The notes beneath the pieces were generated by a model. The model was given only the letters and a program-made list of their open reading frames with translations. It had not been told where the DNA came from and made no database searches. Below, piece by piece: positions 18,124 to 27,873 of a DNA stretch of 64,000 nucleotides. Within the stretch, counting starts at the first letter, position 1. Every line of letters starts with the position of its first letter. The stretch is from Chloroflexus sp. Y-396-1 (lineage in GTDB: Bacteria; Chloroflexota; Chloroflexia; Chloroflexales; Chloroflexaceae): contig NZ_KI911784.1 of assembly GCF_000516515.1 (NCBI RefSeq), forward strand, positions 1,458,881 to 1,522,880, given 5' to 3'. The translations under genes and the position numbers were made by a program.

Positions 18124-19074
18124 ACTTCTTTCATGAAAGCAGTATATCCTGATGCGCGAGCCTGTGGCTCACATCCTACCCTGAGTGGAAGAACGAAGGC
18201 ACGTTCCGCTAGCTCGCCGATAAGGCTTGTTCACCCCGTCCCCCGTATGTAGAAGACCTAAGAGTATGATCAAAAACCCGGATTTCTGATTGAAAATGTA
18301 CCGTGCCTATGCAGCCACTGCATTAGGGGGCCAACGTTCTGTTCCTCGATCCGTTCCCTCTGCCGAGCGGGCAGCGCCTGACGCTGCCCGTGACGGGTTG
18401 GGTGAGTGACGTTCACCCCGCGCCCCACATTCTCCCTTCCTCTCCCCGCGTGGAAGAGGAAGGGGGCAAGGGGAAAGGTGAGATCGGCCAGGCGTGCTCC
18501 GCAGCACCAACGCTGACACCGTCGCAACCCTATTCCAGCTCATCGCGGAGACGCATATCTTACCCGCCAACGTTTCCCTAACCATTACGGCGCTGATCGC
18601 TTCCCAATGGGTTCCAACCATTCGCCGCACCTGTGGTCCAGAGGCCCGCGTACCCAGGTGGCTAGGATCATCGTTAGTGTTCCGTCGCTGGTGCATCGGT
18701 AAACCACAGCAGAGAATGCTGGCCCCTCGCTGATCCATAGTTCTGCTTGACTGGAATCAGAACCTATCCGAAATATCCTGTTGCGGGAGATGAAGGTCAT
18801 CAAATGTTGACCCTTTATCAAGCGTCATCTCCTACGATTCCGGATCACGTTCGGACACCGATCATCGCGGGCCATCCAGTAATCGATGGGTAAAGCAGTA
18901 CCGAATCCTGCACGTTGGGGTTCATTCGTAGGGGCAAAGCGGTGCATCACCCCAAATTGTTGGAGAACGCTCTCTCCTGCGAACGATACCTGGCCGGGAT
19001 CATGTTTCTGCATCGGGCAATCGATGGCGTAACACCAGGAATGGGGCGTAGCGGATCTGCGCCCCATTCCTTGA
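18124..19074. other. Intergenic region upstream (3') of the pullulanase gene
   Basis: About 950 bases between the pxpB side and the pullulanase stop, with no credible gene. It holds REP-like elements near 18156-18180 and 18635-18660, a CCTTCCTCT / AGAGGAAGG hairpin near 18437-18466, and a GTAGGGGCA copy at 18928. It reads as accumulated repeat debris. Confidence 0.6.
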
Positions 19075-22000
19075 TCATTGCGATCTGCTCCTATTCCGAC
19101 GAGCAACAAACAACCCCGCTCCGGTCAGGGCAATGATAAGCAGAACAATCCACAACCAGCCCGGAACCGCGTTCCCGCTCGCTGTTGGCAATGGCTCAGG
19201 TGTCGCAGCAGGTCCCTCAGGTGCAGCCGTCGGTGCTAACGTCGCAGTTGGCATCACTACCGGAGCTGCTACTAGTGGACGTGGCCCAACAAAGACGGCT
19301 GTTGTCCGTCCGGGCACGCTGAAGCTCCCGTCAGCATTGTAGCGTGATAGCGGGACTCGTTCATCGCTTGATGCAACCTGAACATCGTGCAGACGCAGAT
19401 CGCCGTTAGCCAGTTCGGGGATGGTTATAGTGACCGTTTCTGGCCGTGCATTGAACAAGACCACCACTTGACCAATATTCGGATCAAGTCGGGTTGGACC
19501 GTTATCACTAATACTCATAACGATTAGACCGGGAATCTGATCAGGGCCATTATTAAAGAACGATACCATACGCTCGACCTCAGCAGCCGTGCGTAGTCGG
19601 AAGAGAGGGGTACTGCGCCGGATGCGTAGCATCTCGCGGAAGTGCTCGTAGGTAGCCTGCATCAGCCGGGCATCGGGTTTTAACTCAGGATTAGCTAGCA
19701 ACGGTGCCATGATTGGCCAGTTACTCTGATTATCACCGGCAGGTGGTAAGCCTGAACCGAAGGTATTTTCCCGACCACTCCAATCAATTCGGTTGAACCA
19801 GTCGGAGGAGTTATAGCTGTTGCGGTCGAGCGATTTCGAGCGCAGGAACTCATCTCCGGCGTGGAAGAAGGGAATACCCTGCGCCAGTGCTGTGAGCGAA
19901 AGGCCGAGTTGGGCCATCCGCGCTCGCTCGGTAATGGAGGTCGTAGCGGCAGCCTTGAGCTGCACAGCATCGAACAGCGTCTCGTTGTCGTGAGCTGAAA
20001 CGTAAACGATCTGCTCTTGCGGATCAAGGGTGTAACCGCCAGCAGCACCACGGTACTTGATCTGCTCACCGGGTACGAGGCGTCCCTCGTAGTTGATCAT
20101 GCGGTACGTCTTGAGGTTACCGGCCAGACCTAGCTTAACCAGATCGGTTTCGGCCAGTAGCTTGATCCGTTGGGCATCAGGGGTACCCTGCGGAAAATCG
20201 CTCGGATCGGTCGCCAGACCAGAAATGAACCCCTGCAAGCGTGGGTCATCGAACGGGCCACCACCACGGGCCGCATCACGCAGCCGATCAGAGAAAGTAC
20301 CAATGCCGGTACCGGCCATATTGAATTGGGTCGCATTGACGCCACGGGCATTGTTCGCAACTTCACCGAAGTTCCAACCCTCACCGTACAAAATGATAGA
20401 TTTACCGTCTACCCCATCGCGCTCAAGAGTCAATGCATCGAGAGCTGCCCGAACGGCCAGCATATTGTCTTTCATATGATGGCCCATCAAGTCGAAGCGG
20501 AAGCCATCGACCTTGTAATACTTCGCCCAGAGCACGACCGAATCGATCATCAATTTCTCCATCATACGGTGTTCGGTGGCGGTATTAGGGCAGCATGTTG
20601 AAGTGGTTACGTGGCCATCAGCATCGAGCCGATGGTAGTAACCCGGTACAATCCGATCCAGGACTGAACGCGGATGTTGGCCGCTGGCGTTGGTATGGTT
20701 GTAGACGACATCCATGACAACGCGCAAACCGGTTTCGTTAAGCGCTTGCACCATCTCGCGAAATTCCAAAGTGCGCTGTGGACCATCGGGATTGGTGCTA
20801 TAGCTACCCTCTGGAACCGAGTAGTGAAAGGGATCGTACCCCCAATTGAAACCATCGAGGTCGCGGATCGGTTCAATGATAGCCTGTTGTTCAGGTGAAT
20901 CGGGCGGAAGCGCCCGTAACTGATCGTAAGGTAGCGGCACTTGCCGTTCACGAATCTCTTCAATCGTCGCAATATCAAATACCGGCAAGAGATGTACGTG
21001 CGTCACGCCAGCTTCGGCAAGTTCGGTTAGATGGCGCATCCCAATGCTGTCGCGAACCGTGAATGCCCGGAACGTTCCGCGCAGTTCAGGTGGAACTGTC
21101 TCATCGAGAATACTAAAGTCGCGTACATGTAATTCGTAGAGCACGACATCTTCCGGTGCGGCAAGTGGTGGCTTACGCAGCGTGTCCCAACCGGGTGGTT
21201 GTAAAGCCGGATCGTTCAGATCGATAATCTGGCTGCGCGTACTATTGGCACTCAAGGCCACCGAATAGGGATCGGTCACCAGGTTTGTCACGACGCGCCC
21301 GACACTCGGCACATAGACATCAACTTCAAACAGATAGTATTGCCCAATCCAACTTGCCTCACCGCGAATACTCCAGACACCGGTGGCTGCATCAAGCGTC
21401 ATCGGTAGAACAACTGCACGAGTTTCGGGATTGGCATCGGCAAAACGGTGTAAACGTACCTGACGAGCGGTTGGCGCCCAAACCCGAATAGTCGGCAGGC
21501 CACCTTCAAAGGTTACTCCCAATGGGCCATCGTAAGGGAAGAGGGCATCGAGCGCGCCAGGGATTTGCACCCGTGTTGCATCGAGTGGCTGACCGTTTTC
21601 GTCGTACATTGCCACCACCAGTTGGCCGCGCGTCAGACCGATCAAACGGGCACGGTCAAGTGGGGGTAACTTGAACGCACTGAATCCGGCAAGATGGGGG
21701 AATTGTTTTAGCGCCGCCCCGGGACCCGCTGGCGAAAACGTGAGATCGATCCGCTGACCGCCCACTACACCTTCGGGTGTCAGTTTTATTGCACCAGTTG
21801 GGTCGCTAAACAACGCATAGCGGTAACGTGGCGTACCGATGACATTCCAAACAATGGTGTCGGCGTTCACCCAATATGCACGGGCGCGAGAAATATCACC
21901 CTTAGGTGCGCCGGCCGTTGAAATCGTCACTTCACCACTCCCAACATTGTAACCAATGTATACCTCTCCACCCTCGGCGACAGTAATCGTGAAGGGTGTT

Positions 22001-22629
22001 CCATCAGGCCCACCCTCACCAATTGCGCCGGTTAGCGTTTCTCCAATTGCCAGCCGCAATTGATACTCACCGGCCGGAATCCGATTGGTTGTAAACGTAA
22101 ACAAACCATCGCCATCGGGGTCTTGCAGCCATGCCCCAAGACAGGTTGGATCGTTAGCAACCGGACAACCTAGCGCCGTCTGAAAATCACCCACGGCAAC
22201 GATGATCGGCGTATTAATGCTGTCGGTCACCCAATGCGTCTTGTGATCGTAAATGAAGCGTACCGTCGTCGGCGCCGGCACCTGTAACGGGATGTTAGGA
22301 CCATCACGACGGGCGTTCAAGCCGTAATTTTCGGCCCAACTGTCGTTGAGAGCAACCTTGTATTCATAGGAGCCAGCGGGCAACTCAAAGCGAGCACTCC
22401 ATAGATCGGTTGCCAGATCGTAGGTCAAATACGTCACGCTGCACGATGGTTGCCAATCACCAGGGCATCCCAGAACACTCTGAATGGTACCGGGTATTGT
22501 GACGGTTTTAGGATCGGGTGTGGTTTGCGCTGACACCGGTAGCTGAACGAATACCCAACAGAGCAACCAGACGACCGTTATTGCCGGTACGGTGCGACGG
22601 GGCAAGACAGCGAGTCTCATAGTCTTCAC
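19075..22629 (-). CDS. Cell-surface pullulanase, GH13 with X25-type starch modules
   Basis: 1184 residues. A signal peptide covers about residues 1-34. Two homologous beta modules follow (each with a VLGCP.../ALGCP motif and a GSYEYKVAL or GEYQLRLAI strand), like the X25 modules of amylopullulanases. The catalytic part shows NWGYDPFHYSVPEGSY, the pullulanase signature, and the four GH13 regions: VVMDVVYNHT (about 638), DGFRFDLMGH with the nucleophile Asp (about 710), YGEGWNFGE with the acid/base Glu (about 750) and VSAHDNETLFD (about 880). A Pro/Thr/Ala-rich linker leads to a last membrane helix (WLWIVLLIIALTGAGLFVA) and basic tail, so the enzyme is anchored outside. It cuts alpha-1,6 branches of pullulan or glycogen. 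Isolated gene. Confidence 0.93.
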   Translation of the reverse strand: MKTMRLAVLPRRTVPAITVVWLLCWVFVQLPVSAQTTPDPKTVTIPGTIQSVLGCPGDWQPSCSVTYLTYDLATDLWSARFELPAGSYEYKVALNDSWAENYGLNARRDGPNIPLQVPAPTTVRFIYDHKTHWVTDSINTPIIVAVGDFQTALGCPVANDPTCLGAWLQDPDGDGLFTFTTNRIPAGEYQLRLAIGETLTGAIGEGGPDGTPFTITVAEGGEVYIGYNVGSGEVTISTAGAPKGDISRARAYWVNADTIVWNVIGTPRYRYALFSDPTGAIKLTPEGVVGGQRIDLTFSPAGPGAALKQFPHLAGFSAFKLPPLDRARLIGLTRGQLVVAMYDENGQPLDATRVQIPGALDALFPYDGPLGVTFEGGLPTIRVWAPTARQVRLHRFADANPETRAVVLPMTLDAATGVWSIRGEASWIGQYYLFEVDVYVPSVGRVVTNLVTDPYSVALSANSTRSQIIDLNDPALQPPGWDTLRKPPLAAPEDVVLYELHVRDFSILDETVPPELRGTFRAFTVRDSIGMRHLTELAEAGVTHVHLLPVFDIATIEEIRERQVPLPYDQLRALPPDSPEQQAIIEPIRDLDGFNWGYDPFHYSVPEGSYSTNPDGPQRTLEFREMVQALNETGLRVVMDVVYNHTNASGQHPRSVLDRIVPGYYHRLDADGHVTTSTCCPNTATEHRMMEKLMIDSVVLWAKYYKVDGFRFDLMGHHMKDNMLAVRAALDALTLERDGVDGKSIILYGEGWNFGEVANNARGVNATQFNMAGTGIGTFSDRLRDAARGGGPFDDPRLQGFISGLATDPSDFPQGTPDAQRIKLLAETDLVKLGLAGNLKTYRMINYEGRLVPGEQIKYRGAAGGYTLDPQEQIVYVSAHDNETLFDAVQLKAAATTSITERARMAQLGLSLTALAQGIPFFHAGDEFLRSKSLDRNSYNSSDWFNRIDWSGRENTFGSGLPPAGDNQSNWPIMAPLLANPELKPDARLMQATYEHFREMLRIRRSTPLFRLRTAAEVERMVSFFNNGPDQIPGLIVMSISDNGPTRLDPNIGQVVVLFNARPETVTITIPELANGDLRLHDVQVASSDERVPLSRYNADGSFSVPGRTTAVFVGPRPLVAAPVVMPTATLAPTAAPEGPAATPEPLPTASGNAVPGWLWIVLLIIALTGAGLFVARRNRSRSQ

Positions 22630-23155
22630 CTGGATGTAGTTAGCAACGAAACTATTTGCGCGTAGTATAACACAATGTTAACTACAATGTGGAGGGTAAA
22701 AGACAGCCGTTTCGTGTGTCCGAAGATCCCATGCCCGGCAATGGCACGTGAGGAATGCGCGATAAGGGTGGATGCACCTCGCTCTTGCTCATGCGGCTTT
22801 CGCTTATTCTACTCGCTTACCTCGAAATGCGCGGATGGCTTATCTAACTGCTGCAATCGTCTGGCACCGTCGCAACCGGAACGTAAGACAAGTTGAATTT
22901 CTCGTAAAACAGTTTTTTCACTACAGTACGCACAGAAAATTTTATCTGAAATTGTTCATCGATTGTCATCACCTTTTCAGAATCGGTGAGTGACGGAAAG
23001 CGTCATATCCCACGATGTAAGACCACGTGCAGACACCAATGGCAGGGGCACAGCGACACTGTGCCCCTGCTACTGCTGCGCCCCTGGCGCTGCTGTGCTC
23101 TCAGGCAGCACCACGCCCCAACATCTGAAACCACTAGAGGATCGATCACCCATTC
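22630..23155. other. Intergenic region between pullulanase and SRPBCC gene
   Basis: About 525 bases. A TATACT on the minus strand at 22665-22670 may be the -10 of the pullulanase promoter but lacks a good -35. The right part holds a strong hairpin at 23042-23070. No gene seen. Confidence 0.5.
23042..23070. repeat. Perfect 12-base hairpin, GCAGGGGCACAG family
   Basis: GCAGGGGCACAG (23042-23053) and CTGTGCCCCTGC (23059-23070) around a 5-base loop. It shares the AGGGGCAC core with copies near 12611, 18928 and 28971. It has no T tract, so it is not an ordinary terminator. Confidence 0.65.
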
Positions 23156-23731
23156 CTACCCTTCACCTCGGATCCAGGCATGGAAATCAGCGTCAATGGC
23201 TCGTGAGAAACCGGTAATCATATGGTTCATCTTATGTTCCATTGCCCGCTCACCGATTGACTGCAAGACATGACCGGGCATAAACCAGAGCACCTTCGGT
23301 ACCGGAATCGTCATTGCCAATTCCACAGCGTATTCAACCTCGGTTATGTGCGCGTGAGGATAGAACACCGCTTCCGCGAAGAGCTGACCGGGAAACACAA
23401 AACCAGAGAGGTCAATCGGTGGTCCATCATCAACCGGTACAATGCGAATCAGGCGGTGTGGTTCAAAGACCGCCGCAATATCAAAGTAACCGGCCATCGC
23501 GTGACCATGGCCATCAGTTGCCCCAACCACCAGCCGGTAGCGGTTGGGTGCATACGCGAAGATTTCAATCACATCGGGTAGCAAACTGAAGACCGCAGGT
23601 ATATCGCAGAAATACTCGTAAGCCAGATCGAGCGGCCCATTGAAACGAAACAGATGAACGGCGGCACCGCTGAGATCGACTGCCCGGCGATGCTCTTCAT
23701 TGGTTACAGAGGGCGAATAGGGCGCCGACAT
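23156..23731 (-). CDS. SRPBCC (START/polyketide cyclase-like) protein
   Basis: 191 residues from the ATG at 23731, chosen for its GAGGAG ribosome site; the frame stays open up to 23830. The core FRFNGPLDLAYEYFCDIPAVFSLLPDV ... YRLVVGATDGHGHAMAGYFDIAAVF ... is the beta-strand and long-groove pattern of the Bet v1-like superfamily. Such proteins bind hydrophobic ligands; the ligand here is unknown. It is transcribed away from the small helical protein at 23929 from back-to-back promoters. Confidence 0.7.
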   Translation of the reverse strand: MSAPYSPSVTNEEHRRAVDLSGAAVHLFRFNGPLDLAYEYFCDIPAVFSLLPDVIEIFAYAPNRYRLVVGATDGHGHAMAGYFDIAAVFEPHRLIRIVPVDDGPPIDLSGFVFPGQLFAEAVFYPHAHITEVEYAVELAMTIPVPKVLWFMPGHVLQSIGERAMEHKMNHMITGFSRAIDADFHAWIRGEG

Positions 23732-23801
23732 AGACGCTCCTCGGCGTTGATCCGAATATTCGGAACCAATGCACTTTTCATATATGACATCAATTGCCGT
23801 C

Positions 23802-23830
23802 AGTATAGCATCTCCATGCGCTTTCTGCAA
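23802..23830 (-). promoter_or_regulatory. Sigma-70-type promoter of the SRPBCC gene
   Basis: On the minus strand TTGCAG (23830-23825) and TATACT (23807-23802) with a 17-base spacer, about 70 bases before the start codon. Confidence 0.6.
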
Positions 23831-23842
23831 GTAGAACCAGGA

Positions 23843-23871
23843 TTGACGTTTTGCTTTTTGCGTAATAAAAT
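23843..23871 (+). promoter_or_regulatory. Sigma-70-type promoter of the small helical protein gene
   Basis: TTGACG (23843-23848) and TAAAAT (23866-23871), 17-base spacer, about 58 bases before the ATG. Its -35 is only 12 bases from the -35 of the divergent SRPBCC promoter. Confidence 0.6.
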
Positions 23872-23928
23872 GTCATCAGAACCGCGATGACAGTCCGCAG
23901 CCGGGCTAGCGGCGGGAAGGAGCGATCA

Positions 23929-24174
23929 ATGGCTGTGAAAGAGAGTGGCGGCATCTTTGAGATGATGTTCCGCGAAGTGGGCTTCTTTTGGGAACAGGTC
24001 TGGCAATGGGCAGAAGAGCAGGCCAAAGCCGACCGTGAGCAAGAGAAGGTTGATCAGCAACGCCGATTGACTGAAGCACAGGCCCGTTTACTTGAGCAGA
24101 TTCGGTTGGCTAAGGAAGCAGGTCTTGATGTTGATCGTATCATGGCTACTATTCAGCAGGAGTTGAAGAAGTAG
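23929..24174 (+). CDS. Small charged helical protein, function unknown
   Basis: 81 residues from the ATG at 23929, which follows a GGGAAGGAG ribosome site. After MAVKESGGIFEMMFREVGF the rest is almost purely helical, with AEEQAKADREQEKVDQQRRL forming a charged coiled coil and a Lys-Lys end. The N-terminal 30 residues are amphipathic (FFWEQVWQWAEE). It resembles no family I can name; a membrane-surface or partner-binding adaptor is possible. Own promoter and downstream hairpin make it a single-gene unit, so it is likely real. Confidence 0.75.
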   Translation: MAVKESGGIFEMMFREVGFFWEQVWQWAEEQAKADREQEKVDQQRRLTEAQARLLEQIRLAKEAGLDVDRIMATIQQELKK

Positions 24175-24239
24175 CGGCGGAATACGAGAGGCGTTCCACT
24201 GAGATCGAGAATTGCACAAAGATACTGTGCTTGTTCGGG

Positions 24240-24270
24240 CAGGTGAAGGCAAATCCTTCACCTGTCTTAT
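24240..24270 (+). terminator. Hairpin after the small helical protein gene
   Basis: Perfect 10-base arms CAGGTGAAGG (24240-24249) and CCTTCACCTG (24255-24264) with a 5-base loop, followed by TCTTATGTT. The tail is only partly T-rich. Confidence 0.6.
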
Positions 24271-24284
24271 GTTGACCAGGCATA

Positions 24285-24315
24285 CCGGTCTATGGCCCGC
24301 ACCTTGTGGTCACCG
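24285..24315. repeat. REP-like element, degenerate copy
   Basis: GGTCTATGGCCCGCACCTTG matches the GGCCCGC half of the dispersed element; the other arm has decayed. Confidence 0.4.
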
Positions 24316-24432
24316 AACATGACGCATTGATGTGGATGGGTTGAGAACCTATTCATCCCTCTCCCTTTTCACGCAATCCCACCGTTAGGCAGAAAAAGAT
24401 GCTTCAGCCCTCTCTGAAAAGGAACCGGTCGC

Positions 24433-24463
24433 TTGCAACTAGTTCTGGCAAGTAAGCTATAAT
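24433..24463 (+). promoter_or_regulatory. Possible proS promoter
   Basis: TTGCAA (24433-24438) and a perfect TATAAT (24458-24463); the 19-base spacer is long. 65 bases before the proS start. No T-box leader is visible. Confidence 0.4.
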
Positions 24464-24528
24464 AAGTGAAGTTGAATCAGTGGCGTATCCTGCCAAGGAA
24501 CATGTGACAACCAGCCCGAGGAAACGGC

Positions 24529-25971
24529 ATGCCAAAAGATGTTATTACTCCACGCAGTGTAGATTATAACCAGTGGTACCTCGATATTGTCCGTGAAGCT
24601 GATCTAGCTGAAGTAGCGGAAGTAGTGCGTGGTTGTATCGTAGTCAAAGCTCACGGCTGGGCGATCTGGGAACTCATGCAGCGTGAGCTTGATGAGCGGA
24701 TCAAGGCAACCGGCCACTCCAATGTCCAATTCCCATTACTCATTCCAAAAAGCTTCATTATGAAAGAAGCTGAGCACGTCGAAGGATTTGCACCGGAAGT
24801 GGCTGAAGTGACCCGTGCTGGCGGAGAAGAGCTGGCCGAACCGTATGTTATTCGACCGACCAGCGAGACAATTATTGGCTACTTCTACAGCAAGTGGATC
24901 CGCTCATACCGCGATCTACCGTTGCTCTACAACCAGTGGGCCAATGTGATGCGCTGGGAAATGCGGACTCGTCCATTCTTGCGCACGGCAGAGTTTTGGT
25001 GGCAAGAAGGGCACACGGCGCATGCCACTGAGGCTGAGGCGGAAGAAGAGACATTGCGCATTCTGCACGAAGTCTACGCCGATTTTGTCGAGAAAGAGAT
25101 GGCAGTACCGGTGATCCGTGGTCTCAAAACCGAGAAAGAGAAGTTCCCTGGTGCGCTGCGGTCGTACTGCATCGAGGCGATGATGCAAGATGGGCGAGCT
25201 TTACAAGCCGGTACGTCACACAATCTCGGTCAGAATTTTGCCCGTGCCTTCAATATCACCTTCACCGATCAAAACAACACCATTCAATATGCCTGGACAA
25301 CCAGTTGGGGAGTGAGTACCCGCCTAATCGGAGCGTTGATCATGACTCACTCTGACGATGAAGGGCTGGTGTTACCGCCAAAATTAGCTCCCATTCAGGT
25401 AGTCGTGGTGCCGATTTACAAGAATGACGAAGAGCGCAGTACGGTAATGGCGGCGATTGAACGCATGACCGCTTCCTGGAAAGGGCGCCTACGCTTCAAA
25501 GTCGATGACCGCGATAACTATAGCCCAGGCTACAAGTTTAACGAATGGGAGTTGAAAGGGGTGCCGGTTCGCATTGAGGTAGGGCCAAAAGATGTCGCCA
25601 AAGAGACGGTAGCACTCGCACGTCGCGATCTGCCCGGTAAAGCCGGGAAGAGTTTTGTACCACAGGCCGGTTTGACAGAACGGATCGAGGCATTACTGGC
25701 AGAAATGCAGACGGCTCTCTTCCAACGTGCGCTCGCGTTCCGAGAAGCGCATACGGCTGATGTTTCTACCTACGATGAACTGAAAGCTCAGATTGAGCGT
25801 GGTTTTGCCCGCGCATTCTGGGCTGGTGATACTGCGGATGAAAAACGCATCCAGGAAGAAACACGGGCTACGATCCGCTGCATTCCACTGGAACAGCCGG
25901 GCGTTGTGGGACGTTGTGTCTATACTGGTCGCGAAACCGATCGCCAGGTCATCTTTGCACGCGCTTACTAG
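24529..25971 (+). CDS. proS: Prolyl-tRNA synthetase, eukaryote/archaeal type
   Basis: 480 residues, the size of the short archaeal/eukaryotic ProS rather than the long bacterial type with its editing insert. Class II motif 2 and 3 regions are visible (VMRWEMRTRPFLRTAEFWWQ near 145 and TTSWGVSTRLIGALIMTHSD near 262), GRALQAGTSHNLGQNF sits between them, and the anticodon domain starts near 285 (IQVVVVPIYKN). The protein ends in ARAY; a C-terminal Tyr is usual in this type. It charges tRNA-Pro in the cytoplasm. It stands 35 bases before the first STAS gene and may share its transcript. Confidence 0.97.
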   Translation: MPKDVITPRSVDYNQWYLDIVREADLAEVAEVVRGCIVVKAHGWAIWELMQRELDERIKATGHSNVQFPLLIPKSFIMKEAEHVEGFAPEVAEVTRAGGEELAEPYVIRPTSETIIGYFYSKWIRSYRDLPLLYNQWANVMRWEMRTRPFLRTAEFWWQEGHTAHATEAEAEEETLRILHEVYADFVEKEMAVPVIRGLKTEKEKFPGALRSYCIEAMMQDGRALQAGTSHNLGQNFARAFNITFTDQNNTIQYAWTTSWGVSTRLIGALIMTHSDDEGLVLPPKLAPIQVVVVPIYKNDEERSTVMAAIERMTASWKGRLRFKVDDRDNYSPGYKFNEWELKGVPVRIEVGPKDVAKETVALARRDLPGKAGKSFVPQAGLTERIEALLAEMQTALFQRALAFREAHTADVSTYDELKAQIERGFARAFWAGDTADEKRIQEETRATIRCIPLEQPGVVGRCVYTGRETDRQVIFARAY

Positions 25972-26005
25972 TGGCTGAACGTTATCAGCCGAGAAAGATG
26001 AAGAT

Positions 26006-26857
26006 ATGAGCACCGATACCATCCTGAAGAATCTGGCCACGTTTATTCGCGAGCGGTTACCCCAAACAAGTGAGCGATTGCTGCGTTCTGTTCAGGAACA
26101 TAGTAGCGGCTATGCCAGCATTCTGCCTGAGGAGCTTCGTCCGGCGTTGGAACGTTCGGTGACAACTATTTGCACGCTCTTCGGTGACAACGATAACGGA
26201 CCGATTAGTGAATGGGCTCCTCAGATCGGCAAGCGACGAGCCGAGATGGGGCTTTCGCTTGATGATATGATGGTGGTGATCACCAAGATTCGCGAGTTTT
26301 GCTGGCAAGAACTCACCGAATTCGGGAGTGATCGTTTGGCAATTGGTGATGTGCGGCGGTTTGAAGACGCGATCAGCGAATTCAGTCGTTTGTTATTGCT
26401 TGGTTACAGTCAGGCAATGATTGCGCTCCAGCAAGAGTTGCGCGATCAGGCCAAACAGATTGCTGCTCAACAACAAACGATCCGTGAGCTGAGTACCCCA
26501 ATTTTACCGCTTTACGAGGGTATCCTTATCTTACCGCTGGTCGGTGCAATTGATAGCTTTCGCGCCGGTCAGATTATGGAGCGACTGCTGACTGCAATTG
26601 CCGAGCGGCAGGCGGATATTGTTATTCTTGATATTACCGGCGTACCCGTTATCGATACCGCCGTCGCTAACTATCTCTTACAGACGGCGCGAGCGGCTCA
26701 GTTGATCGGCGCTCAGGTCATTCTGGTCGGTATCGGGGCGGAAATTGCCCAGACCATCGTTCAGCTCGGCGTAGAACTGCGCGGGATTCAGATCGGCGCT
26801 AATCTCCAGGCTGGTATCGAGCTGGCATTGTGGCAACAAGGATATGCAATTCGCTAG
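26006..26857 (+). CDS. RsbR-like STAS protein 1 (stressosome component)
   Basis: 283 residues. The N-terminal 150 residues are helical (RPALERSVTTICTLF, GLSLDDMMVVITKIREF, RRFEDAISEFSRLLLLGYS), like the sensor half of RsbR proteins. A conserved linker QQQTIRELSTPILPLYEGI leads into a STAS domain with DIVILDITGVPVIDTAVANY and VGIGAEIAQTIVQLGVEL. The Thr of D-T-A-V-A (about 217) and of A-Q-T-I-V (about 249) match the two phosphorylated threonines of Bacillus RsbRA. It probably builds a stressosome-like shell with its two neighbours. No RsbS or RsbT is seen nearby. Confidence 0.88.
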   Translation: MSTDTILKNLATFIRERLPQTSERLLRSVQEHSSGYASILPEELRPALERSVTTICTLFGDNDNGPISEWAPQIGKRRAEMGLSLDDMMVVITKIREFCWQELTEFGSDRLAIGDVRRFEDAISEFSRLLLLGYSQAMIALQQELRDQAKQIAAQQQTIRELSTPILPLYEGILILPLVGAIDSFRAGQIMERLLTAIAERQADIVILDITGVPVIDTAVANYLLQTARAAQLIGAQVILVGIGAEIAQTIVQLGVELRGIQIGANLQAGIELALWQQGYAIR

Positions 26858-26878
26858 TTGTCGTCCGGCGAGGTCGTA

Positions 26879-27739
26879 ATGTCCCAGGTCATCGCGAACA
26901 TCGTTGCCTTCTGTGAAGCGCGCCTGTCCGATGCTGCTGAACGGTTTACTGATAGCCTCCGTGCTCAAAAGCCAAATTATGCGGCGATGGATCGGGCAGC
27001 CTTGTTGCAGGCAGTTACCACTTCTTTGAAAACGCTTATTCAAGCGATTAGCACTGGTGATCTGGAACCATTTCTTACTCATGCTCGGTCGGTGGGTCAA
27101 GCGCGAGCGAGTAGTGGTTTTATCGCTGCCGATATGTTTACCGCGCTCAATGAGCTGCGGCACGTCACCTGGGATCTGATTGAAGCGTTTGATCGCGAAC
27201 ACCATACCGTCACGGTAGCTCACGTGAAGCAATTTGAAGACGCGATGCATGCCTTTGGGAAAGAGTTACTAGCCAGCTTTAGTACTGCCTACCGTCAGCT
27301 ACAGCTCCAGATTCATGATCAAGCCCTGCAAATCGAATCGCAGCAACAGACGATCCGCGAGCTGAGTACCCCGATTCTGCCACTTTACGAAGGTATCCTT
27401 GTCTTGCCATTAGTCGGGGCAATTGATAGTTTCCGCGCCGGTCAGATGATGGAGCGACTACTGACCACAATTGCCGAGCGGCAGGCAGATATTGTTATTC
27501 TTGATATTACCGGCGTCCCCGTCATTGATACCGCGGTTGCTAACTACCTCTTGCAGACAGCACGCGCAGCTCAGTTGATCGGTGCACACGTGATTCTGGT
27601 CGGAATCGGGCCTGAAATCGCCCAGACTATGGTGCAGCTCGGTGTCGATGTGAGCAGCATTGAGGTCGGGGCTACGTTGCAGAGCGGAATTGACCTGGCT
27701 CTCAGACGGATGGGACGCGCTATCAGACCAATAGCATAG
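26879..27739 (+). CDS. RsbR-like STAS protein 2
   Basis: 286 residues from the ATG at 26879 (a TTG at 26858 directly after the previous stop is an alternative). Same architecture as its neighbours. The N-terminal half differs clearly from copy 1 (SDAAERFTDSLRAQKPNY, RASSGFIAADMFTALNELRH), while from QQQTIRELSTPILPLYEGIL onward the two are nearly identical at protein and DNA level. Both RsbR phospho-threonines are kept. The divergent front and uniform back suggest different signals feeding one shell. Confidence 0.88.
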   Translation: MSQVIANIVAFCEARLSDAAERFTDSLRAQKPNYAAMDRAALLQAVTTSLKTLIQAISTGDLEPFLTHARSVGQARASSGFIAADMFTALNELRHVTWDLIEAFDREHHTVTVAHVKQFEDAMHAFGKELLASFSTAYRQLQLQIHDQALQIESQQQTIRELSTPILPLYEGILVLPLVGAIDSFRAGQMMERLLTTIAERQADIVILDITGVPVIDTAVANYLLQTARAAQLIGAHVILVGIGPEIAQTMVQLGVDVSSIEVGATLQSGIDLALRRMGRAIRPIA

Positions 27740-27873
27740 CATAGTCTATAAATCTGCTACCCTACAAACGGTTTACTACCGACAACCGCAGCATAAGCAG
27801 TAGGTTTTTTGTATTCACATACCAGAATGCCCGACGCATTGACAAAGCGCGCTGGCGACAAGGAGGTCGCACG

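Noticed and set aside
24175-24528. T-box or other riboswitch before proS
   Set aside because: No T-box consensus (AGGGTGGNACCGCG-like) or other known leader pattern could be recognised.
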